From the NCBI GenBank assembly GCA_027943335.1, contig BSBK01009254.1, positions 543,659 through 607,658 of the forward strand: a stretch of DNA of 64,000 nt, in the 5' to 3' direction. The notes below the pieces were generated by a model. It made no database searches. It saw only the letters and a program-made list of their open reading frames with translations, and was not told where the DNA came from. The first letter of the stretch is position 1; every line of letters begins with the position of its first letter. Shown here in pieces: positions 23,642-35,889 of this stretch. Position numbers and translations under genes: made by a program. The stretch comes from Chamaecyparis obtusa (lineage: Eukaryota; Streptophyta; Pinopsida; Cupressales; Cupressaceae).

Positions 23642-24622
23642 TAAAATGCGTTGACATTAATAATGAATGATCTGGAGCATTTAATGCATGGTAAACTATT
23701 TTCTTCTGGATTCAAGGAGAATTTTGGAGAAGTATCTAGAAGGAAAAGGAGGAAAACAAAATGATGGAAGGATTCGATGAATCTAACCTAAACCTAAGAT
23801 CTACGGAAGAGATTAAGCGGAAAAAGATTAATCTACCTGATCAATGAGGTATAAGGATGACTTAATTGTCAGGTTATGAAGTGTGTGGAAAGAGGTTGAT
23901 GTTATTGATTGACGAACCTAAGCAGAAGGCTAAGAAGAGATGTGAAGAGATTAACAAAGTTGAGGTGATTGCTTGAAGAGATTTCCAAGAAGATCAGAGA
24001 TGGAGATGGTAATGAAGGCCAATCATTAAATCAACATATGAGCATATCAGATATGTAGTTGCAAAGTGAGTTGTATATTTCATATTATAACCTATTATTA
24101 CTTTATAACCATTGTATCAGTCAAAATATTTTAATCAAGGTTGACCTAACAGTCATTTGTAAACCCTTTAATCAAGGTGACATTATAATGGAATGTTATT
24201 AAGCCCTCTAACTAGGCCACTCTTAACAGGGTGATTAAATCCTTTAACAGGGTCACACCTAATAGTGTGTATTGTAAATCTTTAATAGGGTTGGTTTCTC
24301 ACAGAGCTCACTTCAGAAGAGTGAAAATTTAGTAGCATGTTACTAGTGGTTTTTCCCAAATTGGGTTTCCACTTTAAATCCTAGTGTTATACTTGTGTGA
24401 ATGTTATTTGATGTGAATGTTGTTGAAAGTTTTATATTATGCAAATTGATTACTTTTGGATAGTGGATTGCAAGTTTTATTTTACTGATATATTCTATAG
24501 AGACCAAGTGAATTGATGATTATATCTAAGTTTGTTAAAGAGTTTAAAAGTTTGATTGGTACATTTGGACCTGAGGATAACTAATTCACCCCCCTCTTAG
24601 TTATTCTAAAATCATTCTAACA
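23642..24622 (+). repeat. E3 5' LTR, 5'-truncated
   Basis: Aligns with 38595-39591 (for example GGAGCATTTAATGCATGGTA in both) and ends ...ATCATTCTAACA before the PBS. Similarity starts at AAAATG(C/T)GTTGA near 23644; the missing first part corresponds to 29421-29864 plus 38495-38594 of the 3' LTR. A short C-run lies near 24588. Confidence 0.85.
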
Positions 24623-24624
24623 AT

Positions 24625-24636
24625 TGGTATCAGAGC
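24625..24636 (+). other. Primer-binding site (tRNA-iMet), E3
   Basis: TGGTATCAGAGC two bases after the LTR end at 24622. Confidence 0.92.
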
Positions 24637-24680
24637 TATTGGTGCTTGTAAGTAGAAAATTTAAATGTACTTGAAGCTAA

Positions 24681-25860
24681 TGATCAAGATGTACAAAAGG
24701 AGGTACCAAAGCTAAACAAGGAGAGCTTTCATGCATGGTAGAGCTTGATGAAATTGTACCTAGTTGGTATTGGTGATTCAGAAAAATACTATGTGGAAAA
24801 TAGTTATGTACCAGTTGTTGCACCTATGACAGTCAAGGAGATGAAGGAAAAACAAGAACACAATTAGGAAATGTTGGAGATTGCATCTACCCTAATCTAT
24901 CCTGAATTTGAAGATATCAAGGACTGTACTAATGCAAAGAAAATATGGGACACACTTGCAACTATCTATGGTGGGGACACAAATGTGTTGAGATCCAAAT
25001 CTGAAAGTTTGAGAGGTAAGTTTGATAAAATGAATATGCAAGAAGGTGAAAACATTGTTCAATATTGTGGCAGAGTTAAAGAGGTAGTAAATTGTATTAG
25101 AGGAGCTAATGGAAACATTGATGATGAAATTATTATTAGTAAAGTATTGAGAACCATACTTACTATCTATGCTATTAAATTTTCTACAATACAAGAATCA
25201 AGATGTACTCCTGGTAATGTCCTAACTTTGGAAGGTCTTGTTGGTAGGCTTACTGCTTTTGAGTTCTCTAATTTTGATAATTTCACTACTCACAACATTG
25301 AATCTGCATTCAAGTCTCAGATGGTTCTTCATAAAACTAAGAAAAGACAAGAAAGATGTGTGAACAATGACAGTAATAGCGACAGTGATAGTCATACTTC
25401 TGATGATGGTCTAGATGATCTTGATGCACTTATGGCTAGAAGGCTGCTGAGAGGAAAAGGAAAATTCAAAGGTAAACTTCCTATAATCTATTTTTCATGT
25501 AACAAAGTTGGTCATATTGCAGCATGATGCCCTGATAGGACTGACAATGATGAAAGAAGGGAAAGCAAGTATAAAGACAAAAGAAATAATAGAGATCATA
25601 GAATGTACAAAGACCAAAAAGACAAAGGTAATAAATCTTGTTATATTGCTGAAGAGGAAACTGACAGTGAAACTAGTGAATCTGATGAATGTGATATAGA
25701 AGTTGTTTATGTTGCTATGAAAGATGATTCTGATGAAGATGAGAAAAATGCACTTATTTCATATGTGAGTAAAGGTGATAAATGGATTATTGATAGTGGT
25801 TGCTCACATCACATGACTAGTGATAAAAGTAAGTTTGAAACTCTAAAACATTAAAAAGGT
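24681..25860 (+). pseudogene. E3 gag and protease remnant
   Basis: Readable from NDQDVQKEVPKLNK (about 24680) with ESFHAW then TAG. The UBN2-type gag follows: KIWDTLATIYGGD (about 24940), KVLRTI (about 25140), knuckle YFSCNKVGHIAA (about 25490) then TGA where Arg is expected (CGA to TGA). A lysine/acidic linker leads to protease WIIDSGCSHHMTSDK (about 25783-25825). No good start codon remains: stops lie upstream. All in one frame. Confidence 0.85.
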
Positions 25861-26785
25861 AGAAGTGTCAAGTTTGGTAATGATGCACCATGTGTTGTGA
25901 AAGGAAAGTGATCAATAAGATTAACTGATAATATCAGATGTGATAATACTTATTGGGTTGAAGGTCTTAACTATAATTTGTTGAGTGTTACACAGTTGAA
26001 CAGTATTGGTTATTGAGCTGGGTTTCATCACAAAAAGGCTAAAATATTTGATGCTAGTGGTGAACTAATTGGAAGTAGAGAACAGACAAGAGGTAATTTG
26101 TTCTATCTAGACCTATCTAAAGAAACATGTTTGTTTGCACAATTTGATGATGTATGGTTATGGAATAAGAGGTTGTTTCATGTAAACTTTGACAATTTGG
26201 TAAATTTTAGTAAGATGAAAAAAGTTAGAGGTTTTCCAAGATTAAAAAAACTTGATAATGTGATGTGTAAACAATGTCAATTGGGGAAAATGACTAAGTC
26301 TAGTTTTAAGAAAAAAACATATACTTCTGATAATATTTTGGAATTGGTTCATACTGACCTTTGTGTACCTATGGGTGTGCAAAGCTATTGTGGTAATAAG
26401 TATTTCATTCTGTTAGTTGATGACTATTCTAGAATGATGACTTTGATGTTTTTAAAAGAGAAATCTCATGCCTTTCAATTGTTTAAGTGGTATCTGGAAA
26501 AAGTTGAAAAAGAAATGGATAAAATCTTGAAATGTTTGAGATCTGACAGAGGAGGAGAGTTTCTATCAAATGGGTTCAATATATCCTACAATGATAGAGG
26601 AATAAAGAGACAAATGTCTGCACCAAGGACACCTCCACATAATGGTATAGCAGAAAGAAGAAACAGATCAATTATAGATTGTGCTAGAATACTAATGATA
26701 GAGAAGAATGTTGCACAAAAGTACTGGAGAGAAGTTGTAAGAACAACTATTTATACCTTGAACTAAGTAAAAATTAAGAAAGGTA
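25861..26785 (+). pseudogene. E3 integrase remnant
   Basis: GAG-pre-integrase finger WLWNKRLFHVNF...MCKQCQLGK (about 26155-26290; first His is Asn). The core keeps all three acids: LVDDYSRMM (about 26415), SDRGGEF (about 26545) and NGIAERRNR (about 26640). Best preserved integrase in the window apart from the finger. Stops at about 25909 (TGA), 26014 (TGA) and 26763 (TAA); a frameshift follows at about 26785. Confidence 0.88.
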
Positions 26786-28883
26786 CAAATGCTACACCTT
26801 TTAAAGTTATGGTATGGATATGCACCTAATGTGAAGTACTTTAAAGTCTTTGGAAGAAAATATTATATAATGAAAGACAATAGGAATGGAAAACTTGATG
26901 CTAAAAGTGATGAAAGCATATTCCTAGGATATTCCACTAAGAGTAAATCATATAAGTGTTTGAATTCTAACACTAACAAAATTGTGGAAAGTGCAAATGT
27001 TAGAGTTGATGAATATGCAAAAAATAATGAAGTTGAGTGCAAGAAAGAACCCGAAGATTACAAATCTTTTGTATACATGAAAGAAGGAGAGGCTAGTAAT
27101 GTACCTAAACTAGATGTCAAGCAACAACATGAATCTGTTGAGCCACGACAAGAGGATGTTGTCAAGCAATCACAAGAAGAGATAGAAAATCTACAAGATG
27201 AACCTGAAGATCAAGAACACATAGAAAGGAAATTTGAACCTACATTGGCACAACATGTAAGAAGACATCATAAGCCAGAACAAATAATTGGAGATAAAGA
27301 ATCTAGAGTTATGACAAGAAGTAAGTTGAAAGATCATACATGCTTATTATGTGAATTTGAGCCTAAGATAGTAAAATATGGTTTAGAAAATGAATATTGG
27401 ATACAAGCCATGAATGAAGAAATAGAGAAGATAGAAAAGAACAAAACCTAGACACTAGTGCTGAGACCAAAAAACAAAAATGTTATTGGAACAAAATGGG
27501 TATTCAAAAATAAGCTAGATGAACATGGAGAAGTCACTAGGAAAAAAGCTAGACTGGTATGCAAAGGATATGCACATGAAGAATGCATTGACTATGGGGA
27601 TACATTTGTCCCGGTTACAAGATTGGAAGGAGTGGGGACTCTACTTGCATATGCAACATTTAAAGGATTCAAAGTGTATCAAATAGATGTCAAAACTGTA
27701 TTTCTAAATGGAATATTGGAAGAAGAAGTATACATTGAATATACCCAAGCAAGAAGAATATGGTTTCTAAACTACATAAGGCACTATATGGACTAAAGAA
27801 AGCCCCTAGAGCATGGTATGAGAGACTACACAATTATTTGATAAAGATTGGATTTGTAAGGACAAATGACAATAACAATCTATATTTGAAGACTGAAAAA
27901 GGTAAAGGGATATTTTTAGCTGAAATCTTTATTGATGATATCATATTTGGAGGACAAGATTCCCTATGTCAAACCTTTTCAAATGAGATGCAAACTGAAT
28001 TTTAAATGTCTATGTTTGGTGAGATCAAATTCTTTGTTGGTTTGCAAGTTTATTAGATGAAGAAAGGTATCTATATTACTCAATCTAAGTATGTCAAAGA
28101 GATACTAAAAAACTTTTGGTATGGAAGATTCTAGACAAGTGAGTACACCTATGGCTATTGGATAAAAATTATCAAAAATTGATGATACAGTTGAAGTCAA
28201 TCAAACCCTATATAAATCTATGATTGGAAAGTTACAATATGTTGTCCATAGCAGACCAGATATTTCCCTAGTAGTTGGGATTGTTGCAAGATTTTTTGCA
28301 AATCCTAAAGAGAGTCACATGATAGTAGTGAAAAGGATATTGAGATATCTAAAAAGAAAAGAGGACTATGGATTCTATTACAAGAATAATGATAAGTTTG
28401 AAATGAAAGTTTACACTGATCCAAATTGGGGAGGAAATGTGGATGATAGAAAGAGTACAAGTGGTGGTGCATTATTTCTAGGAAAGAGATTAGTCTCTTG
28501 GACAAGCAAGAAACAAAATTGTATTTCCCAATCTATAGTAGAAGCTGAATATGTAGCAGTAGTAGTGAATTGTTCAAATTTAGTGTGGATCAAGCAATTG
28601 TTAAAAGGTATGAAAGGAGGAAATCACTATGCCAGATGTTATTTTCTATGATAACACAGGTGTTATCAACATATCAAAGAATCCTGTAATGCACACTAAG
28701 ACTAAGCATATTGCTATCAAGTATCATTACTTGAGGGAGTTAGTTCAAGAAAAAGAAGTGAGATTGGAATATGTGAATACAAAGGAACAATTAGCAAATA
28801 TATTCACAAAATCATTACCTAAAGATGCTCATGAATATCTTAGAGGTAAATTAGGGGTGATTCCCCTAGCTGAGGCTACCTAG
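26786..28883 (+). pseudogene. E3 RT-RNase H remnant
   Basis: Integrase tail GKLDAKSDESIFLGYS (about 26890-26935), acidic linker, then RT from [12 protein letters not shown] (about 27465). YQIDVKTVFLNG (about 27675), ALYGLKKAPRAWYE, active site FIDDIIFGG (about 27925-27955). RNase H: YTDPNWGGN (about 28412), RKSTSG, AEYVAV, then YDNTGVINISKN after a frame change, ending EYLRGKLGV. Frame changes near 27745, 28110 and 28610; stops at 27448 (TAG where Trp is usual) and 28052 (TAG). After 28883 comes non-coding DNA. Confidence 0.88.
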
Positions 28884-29234
28884 TAACATATAGGAGCACT
28901 GCATCAAATGTGCTAATCAGAATATATGACAAATTGATGCAAAAGAGGTCACACTTTAGGAGTTTCCTAGAGTTGTGAGAAGCAAAGAAAAACATGTAAA
29001 TCAATCATAAGAAAGATGACATAGGGAGCATACATCTCAGAGAATTGACATGAAGATATCTACATGGTAAAGATGCAAGTGACAGATACAAGTTTCTTTG
29101 GCATTGTTGTCAAAGAGGGAGAGATTCAAAAAGATTTGTCAAGAGTAAAACTAAGGGAGAGAATTAATGCACTTGGGGGAGATATACATAAAATATATTC
29201 AAAATAAATGACCTAAGAAAAGAGGAAGTGATTG

Positions 29235-29238
<4 letters not shown>

Positions 29239-29271
<33 letters not shown>
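29239..29271 (+). repeat. (AG)n microsatellite in E3 3' region
   Basis: About 16 AG units, 150 bp before the PPT. A (CT)n run sits at the matching place in the minus-strand element at the right window edge. Confidence 0.95.
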
Positions 29272-29275
<4 letters not shown>

Positions 29276-29407
29276 ACAAAGCAAAATTTATCCAAGAGGG
29301 AGTTGGTACTTGGATGTGAATCGGAATGAAGCTAAGGATATTAATGAAGATCTTATGCATAAAGATTTTGGATTATATGGTAAATCATGTGGTGTTTCCA
29401 TCAATGC

Positions 29408-29420
29408 CAAAGACAGAGAT
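29408..29420 (+). other. E3 polypurine tract
   Basis: AAAGACAGAGAT just before TGTTGGAAAC; degraded from the AAAGGGGGAGAT form seen in E2. Confidence 0.75.
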
Positions 29421-29864
29421 TGTTGGAAACTACAATTGAAATAATTGTTATATTGTCATTGATGTCAAACCTTAATTGGTAAGACAATTTCTATCTAGTA
29501 GAGTACCATATCTTTTGATTGATGAAGAGGATTTGAAAAGAGGAGATACCAAGAGGACCTAAGGAAAGGTTGAGTTATGTGATACTTCAATGGGTACTTG
29601 ATTAGTTGGCACATTGACAAGGTAATGTGTTGTTTATCTTTAACATTGAGTGAAGAAGAAAGACTGGAAACATAGGCTTAACCAAGAAAAAGTGAAGAAA
29701 TTTAGTTTAAGCCAAGTGATGCTAGTGTCAACCAAGTTCCAATATAAGCTGAGAAAATCTAGCGTTGACCGAGCATCAGTAATTACCGAGAGACAAATAA
29801 TTAACTGAGCAAAGACAGTATTTTCTGAGAAGGAAAGTTTTAGCGATGACTAAGATATATAGTA
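29421..29864 (+). repeat. E3 3' LTR, left part
   Basis: Begins TGTTGGAAACTACAATTG directly after the PPT and is interrupted by E4. 29860-29864 (TAGTA) is the E4 target site. Together with 38495-39591 the LTR is about 1.54 kb. Confidence 0.88.
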
Positions 29865-30964
29865 TGTTGGAAAGTTGACTTTACTAGTATATATGATTAA
29901 GTCTGATGTTGTCATTATGGAAACAAAGTTATATGAAGTTTTGGTGTCAGCGCACTAACTTAGAAGATCATAATTTGGCCAAGTATGGAAGATAGAGTAG
30001 ACAATGAATCACCTGATGAATAGAGCATCATCGCACGTGTGTATGATTGAGCTTTGGTATGTTCCCTTAGATATAATCTTTTGAGTATGTTACTATGCTA
30101 AGTCTAAGAATGCATGGTTAGATATGACAACATGAAGAAGTTACAACAAGTCTAAGTGACACAGTCAGTAAGCGGCAGAACAAAACAAAGCATGGAGCTG
30201 ACAGATAGTATTTTGATTAGCATATATCATTTTGTTTTGTAAAGGCTATTCCCCTATTGTAATTGTGTTATAAATATGTTAATATCATTGTATGTATACA
30301 CGCTTGAGCCAATTAACTTGGAAGCGTTGTATGTGTTAAGTTATAGGCTAACCTAGTAGTTAGTTTTGGTTACGTTTATTCAGTATGTATATATGTGACA
30401 TGCGCTTTTGTATTTGAGCATGTATGGCATATAGAGATGAGAAGAAGTATGTGAAGTATGTATTAGAGCAATAAGAATGATATAGAGCTTTACAAGAGGT
30501 TAAAGCATCAACACACAAAAGGAATTGATTAGACAGTAATGTCAAAGTAGCAATTCACCTTGCAGATATAGTGTGTATCTAATAACCAGGAGGTTGTAGC
30601 CTTCTTCATTGAGTAGTGAGCTCTAGCAGTGAGCCATCCACCCCTAACAAGGTTTCTTACTTATAAACTCTTAATCAGGTCATTCTACTTAGCATTGTAA
30701 CAACTTATCCTAATAGGGCAAAGGAACATTAACAGGTTCATAATACAAAGTACAATTATTCATGGGTACTAATTCCCACCGGGGTTTTCCTCTAGCCAAG
30801 GTTTCCCCGTAAACATATTTTGTGTTATGTGTTATGGTTAAACACTTCATTTTCTTAACTATTCATTTTAGTATTTAAGTAATTGAGTTAAGTTTCAAGT
30901 ATTAGAAATTAATTATAGAACATTGATTCACCCCCCCCCCCCCTCAGTGTTCCCATTCCTAACA
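29865..30964 (+). repeat. E4 5' LTR
   Basis: 1,100 bp, TGTTGGAAAGTTGAC...CATTCCTAACA. TATA-like TTATAAATAT at 30268-30277. A C-run of about 13 sits at about 30931-30944 in the conserved ATTGATTCAC block. The first ~230 bp differ from the 3' LTR at roughly 20 positions by eye. Confidence 0.93.
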
Positions 30965-30966
30965 AT

Positions 30967-30978
30967 TGGTATCAGAGC
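30967..30978 (+). other. Primer-binding site (tRNA-iMet), E4
   Basis: TGGTATCAGAGC two bases past the LTR end. Confidence 0.92.
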
Positions 30979-31018
30979 TTTGGTCCTCTAAACATAAGTT
31001 TAACCACTTGAGGAGATC

Positions 31019-32148
31019 ATGGTTTTAGAAGAAGTAAAACATCTGAAGAAGAATCTTGAAGCAGCTCTTGAAGATCTTGACAAATCTAAAAAAGAAATTG
31101 AAGAACTGAAATTGAAGGTTAGTGGTTCACAAGTATTCATCAAGAAACTGAGAAAAGATTTGAAAGATTGTTCAACAAATGATTTGGGAAAAATGGTCAA
31201 AAAGATGAATGAAGAAAACACATCTCTAAAGGATCAGATTGAAGATTTGGATGAAAAGATAAATAATAATCAAGAAGCCTATGAAGAACAGATCAAAGAA
31301 AATAAACAGTTGGATGAAGAACTTAGGCAAGTAAACATGAAAATCTTGGAGTTAGAAAACATTAAGAAAAAGATGGAATCTGAGCTGACAAAAGCAAGGA
31401 ACCATATTGATAAATTACACACAAGTTCTGATCTAATAGAGTCACAGTTGTATGCATAGAAGATTAAAGGAGATACCAGTGGTATTGGATTCAATGAAGC
31501 ACAAAATCAAATCAATGATATGCGAGAAAGAATGAAAGCACCAGAAGAATCTATAGAAGCAAGAAGACTGAAAATCATAATGAAGCTAAAGTAGAACCAT
31601 CTAAAGATGAACGTAAGCCAGTAAACTGAACTTTTTATGCTAGCAACAAGCATGGACATATAGCAAGAGATTGTAAAGAGGTAAGACCTTTCAATGGTTA
31701 TTGTTATTCATGTAATAAATTTGGTCATGGAGCTATGAATTGTAGATCAAATCAAAGAAGTCAGACATAGCATAATCAGATAAATTAACCTCAACAAAGT
31801 GTTAGAAGTCCTCTAAAGATTACATGTCAGATATGCAATTACAATGGTCACACAACTAGACAATGTAGTATGGTAACCCACATCAATGCATCGAGGAATA
31901 TAAGGCCTCCAGTCATTTGTCACTCTTGTAACAAGGTTGGACACATCTCAAAGTTTTGCAGATCACAAGTGCAAAGATAAGAAAGACCTGATAAGTCTCA
32001 AGGATCAATATTGGATGAATCTAGAGAAGCCAAGTTTTTGAAAGCTACAGAAGATGCAAGCAAGATTTGGATGGAAGTAAAGAAAGATAATGTCAGTGCC
32101 ACAGTAGTAGATGCATCCTTAGTGGACACACCTTCAACTTCTGGATAA
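31019..32148 (+). pseudogene. E4 ORF1: gag C-terminal-like coiled coil plus zinc knuckles
   Basis: ATG at 31019 opens 146 codons of almost continuous coiled coil (heptads rich in L, K, E). After a stop comes TSGIGFNEAQNQI, which parallels the GIGFELGQ segment after the coiled coil in E1 gag. In a second frame (frameshift between 31460 and 31600) four CCHC-type knuckle positions follow: a damaged one at about 31640 (YASNKHGHIARDC), CYSCNKFGHGAMNC (31702), CQICNYNGHTTRQC (about 31831) and CHSCNKVGHISKFC (about 31921). The frame ends SGstop at about 32148. There is no UBN2 gag core, so this is the back half of a copia gag made into the whole protein. Confidence 0.8.
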
Positions 32149-32568
32149 ATGACCCTCATGGTCATAGGGGGAGCTAGATAAGCTCTAGACCCCTGTGTGG
32201 CTGCTATACTCACCCTCTGAGTATGTACCTTTGGTTTTAGCTATTTGGTTACTAGTTGATACAGTATGCAAGATCACACTACCTGATTAATAGAAAGGAT
32301 GGAGATTGAAATTCACTGTTACAATGCATGTTATGGCGGTAAGAATTAATTGCAGAAATTTGATTTATTAGTCATCGGAGATCTATTATCCTCACTTTTG
32401 CACTCGAGATCAAGCCCTTGGAGAGCACATGAGACCATAGCAGCTAGTATTGAAGGATTGAAGTTGTTTTCATAGTGAAAAGGAGTTAAGCTATTGCAAA
32501 ACCCTTGTTCAAACGTGACGTTTTAGAAATCCTTTGAAACCCTACTTAAGCATTGAATCAAGTAAGTA
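32149..32568 (+). other. E4 inter-ORF region
   Basis: About 420 bp with stops in all frames, separating ORF1 from ORF2. Contains CATAGGGGGAGCTAG near 32164, which looks like a polypurine-type tract and may be the scar of the deletion that removed pol. Confidence 0.4.
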
Positions 32569-35500
32569 ATGGTCACTCCAGTTGTATTTGATGTCACATA
32601 GAGGAAGAGATATGTATTCAAGAAGAATCCATTTAAGTCAGTCCTAGATGACCTAGAAGGAGCATTCTCTAGAACTTTGATGGGAGTTATGCACGTTGAA
32701 GACATTCATGCTTACATATATTGTAAGAAGGAACCTGTAGGAGTAGACAGGATAAGGTCACACATAGAAACAATGGTTAATCCAGACATGACATTCAAGG
32801 ATGAATTTGTACACTTCACAAATCACCCTATAATTGAGTATGCGACTGCGTATGAGTTCTATGAATCTAAATGGATCAAGATATTGTTAAGAAGAATTCA
32901 TGATGATTTGTTTTGGATTGGAGAATTCCTTGTTTGCATAATAACTCATCTCATTCATGAGATGACCGGACTCTCTAAGATCGGCGCCATATTTCCAATA
33001 GGTAAAGATGTCAGGAAATAGGTCGAGCAAGCATGTAAGTCTAGGAGTGATAAGTGTGGCATGAAAATTGAGTCCATTGAGGAGAAGGACATAAAACTTA
33101 TGGCTATAATCCTTGGATACAAGTTTCAGCTTGCTAACAGAGTAAACAGTGTATCCACAGCCACTATTCTGGCAGCTATAAGGATAGTTAAGGAAAATGG
33201 AGAGTTTAACCTCTATGAGGTCTTGTGTGCACAATTGTTAGACAACATAAGAGCCATAAGAGTAAGGTATTTAGATTTGGTTCACTGATTATCTACATGT
33301 ACTTTCATATAGTTGGTAAAGTCTCTGATCTTTATCTTGACAAGAGCCTACCTACATTGCCTCAAATCTCATTTAAGGCAACATCAAAGAGTACATTGAA
33401 GGATTTCATGGATCTTGAAATCAAAACATTCAGAATCAATATGCGGAGAAGGTACAGGATACCTGAGAGTATAGTGGAGAAATACAAGGACAGTATATGC
33501 TTCATGGTGGAAATAGACATTACATGCATGGAAGTAGTTGAGCCTAGGACAAAGTGGATTCATCCACTTGGATATGAAGTAGAGGAACACATTTTGGAAG
33601 CTTATGCACAAGTCCTCCTATCAACACCTAAGGATCCCAATGAACCTAGATGGGGAACTTATGAAGAGAAGACAAGACAAGTAGACTTTGTCTTATACAA
33701 TACTGTGACAAAGAGAAAAACATCAAGGATTACTTTAGACGTTCTAAAAATTCATGGTGTCACCCAAGCAGACTTGGACAAAGCAAGGGAAGCCAAGATT
33801 TCCATGCAACTTGAGAGTGCACCCTCATCTAAAGTGAAAATAGAGAAATCTGATGATCCTAAGGAAAAGAAGAGTAAGATTGATGATAGCACCTCTACGC
33901 CCACAACGACAATTGATCTGGAGTCCACTCCACCTCCTGAGCCAAGTAAGATTCCTAAAAGGAAGAAGTAGACCAGCACAAGCCACCCATCCTCAAGAAC
34001 CACAAGAAGCAAAGGAAGAAACACTCAAGCACCTCTTGAGGTAGGATTCAGACTGAATCTGCAAGTCTTGAGAACTAGAATTGTTGATGAAGGAAGGATA
34101 GATCAAATAGAAAAGTTTTATGACAAGTATCATGAGATTGACAAATCAGAGATTCATTCTATGATTATCATGTACATGATTAAGTTCAAAAAGATAGTTT
34201 TGGAACTTAATATAGTCATTCCTGATAATGTATGGAACATTTTGGATTCTTTAAAGAGACAAGCCATAGAAGAGGATTTTAGGATAAGAGAAAAGAGATT
34301 GGATGAAAACCTTCATGTCTATTCACTAGAAGAGAAAAAATTGTTACTAGATTTGGTAAAGCCACATCTAAGAACCAAAGCCACAACTCTGCAAATAATG
34401 AACTAGGAGTATGAGTTAGTTGCAAAGGAGACAGAAAAGGCATTTGAAAAGGTATTCTTGGAAAGACACATGTATCCTCCCTCTGCGCCTACAACCCAAG
34501 TTCCCTTTGAGAAAGAAAAACAATTTGAGATCCTAAATGCACCTATGACAGGTCCACAGGAGTCTGGGCCCATGCCTGAAGCTAAGGATGAAACAATTAT
34601 GATTGATAATGTTGAAATCACCATGGTGGCAATAGATAATGAACTGGATAAGTTTCAAGAAACTTTTGTCAATACAAAAGAAGCTGAGATCCTATATGGT
34701 GAAGACACATCTATGCAGCAAGAAGAATTCCAAATTGAGGACTTAACAGGACAAGAAGAAGAGAAGGAAGTTGAAAAAGAAGAGTCCTCTATTGAGATCC
34801 CAGTTAAGGTAAAAAGAGAATTCATGGATGTAAGTCAAGGCACACTCCTTACTCCTAAGTCATCTATTTCATTGTTGTCAAGTTTGACACCTGATACAAC
34901 AAGCCTAGACTCTTGGGGAGAAGAAGATCTGATGAAAATAAGTGTATTGGCTATGGAGAAATCCAAAGAAAAATAAGTAATGAGAAATCCATTATTTGTA
35001 GAATTAGCTAGTATACTAAATAGTTTACTACCTAAAGATAGGAAAGTGATAAGTGTTCATTTAGTGGATGATGTTAGCAGCATCCTATCAAGTTTCAAAG
35101 CAAATTTCTCGAGTCTAGAAGAATCAGTATCAAAGATTGCAAAAGAGAAATATATCTAGAAAAGGTTGAATGAATTGATAGGAAACTTCTCACTTGACCT
35201 TAATTCTCTAAAGGTTGGTCAAGCTATGCTGAAGGAGTTAGCAGCAAAAGGAAGGAAAATAATTGCTGACTACACGAACAAAGACAAACTCACCTCAGAC
35301 CTATCTAAGAAGATTCAGGAAGTAGAATCTCTGATGGTAGCAGTAAGAAAATCAATGGTAGATCCCTCCCAAGATATAAACATGTGCAAAAATATCTATC
35401 AAGGTCAAATAGACAAAATTGAGAAGGCAGAAAAGGAGATAGCAAAGTTAAGGGCCAAACAAGCACAGTTGAGAAATGCACTTGCACCCTCATTGGATGT

Positions 35501-35573
35501 ATTAAATAAAAACATCAAGCATATAGATGCTACTATTGTAACATATGATCAAGGTCCCTATACAAATTTATAA
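32569..35573 (+). pseudogene. E4 ORF2: unassigned ~1,000-codon protein
   Basis: One reading frame from ATG 32569 to 33288 and, after a single frameshift near 33270, from there to 35573, broken only by stops at 32599 (TAG), 33019 (TAG), 33969 (TAG), 34404 (TAG), 34974 (TAA) and 35157 (TAG). The N-terminal half looks globular (FWIGEFLVCIITHLIHEMTG at about 32914-32972; GYKFQLANRVNSVSTATIL at about 33118; FGSLIIYMYFHIVGKVSDLY at about 33277). A Ser/Pro/Lys-rich hinge follows (33830-34060), then a charged, acidic, coiled-coil-prone C-terminal half. It has no RT, integrase, protease or RNase H motif. It may be an additional ORF of plant LTR elements or a highly derived env-like ORF; both are guesses. 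Confidence 0.7.
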
Positions 35574-35889
35574 AATATGGAGAAGCTAACCTATTCATTA
35601 TGCGCCCATCTATAGATAGTTGAAGCACTCAAGATTTTTTGGTAGCAAGAAATAACAAACCTTCAGATTGCATACCTAGATGTACTTTATATGCAAGTAC
35701 ATAAAGTTTTCCTTTTTGAGAACCTTTGTCATTAATGTCAAAGGGGGAGTAGTGTATATGATATAAAGGAGATAGTAGTGTATAGAGAAGAAGAAGATGA
35801 TGTATAGTTTGTTAGCAAGTTTTGTGTATAAGTTAAGTTTAGTAACTTTGCCACATTCCTTTGTTGGCATTAATGAAAAAGGGGGAGAT
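35574..35889 (+). other. E4 3' untranslated region with polypurine tracts
   Basis: Two PPT-like tracts: TCAAAGGGGGAG (about 35738-35749) and AAAAAGGGGGAGAT (35876-35889), the second abutting the LTR. Between them a purine-rich GAGAAGAAGAAGATGATG run. Confidence 0.8.

Noticed and set aside
31019..31459. E4 ORF1 as a cellular myosin/kinesin-like gene
   Set aside because: Although pure coiled coil, it follows a PBS directly, is followed by GIGF and zinc knuckles, and lies between LTRs.
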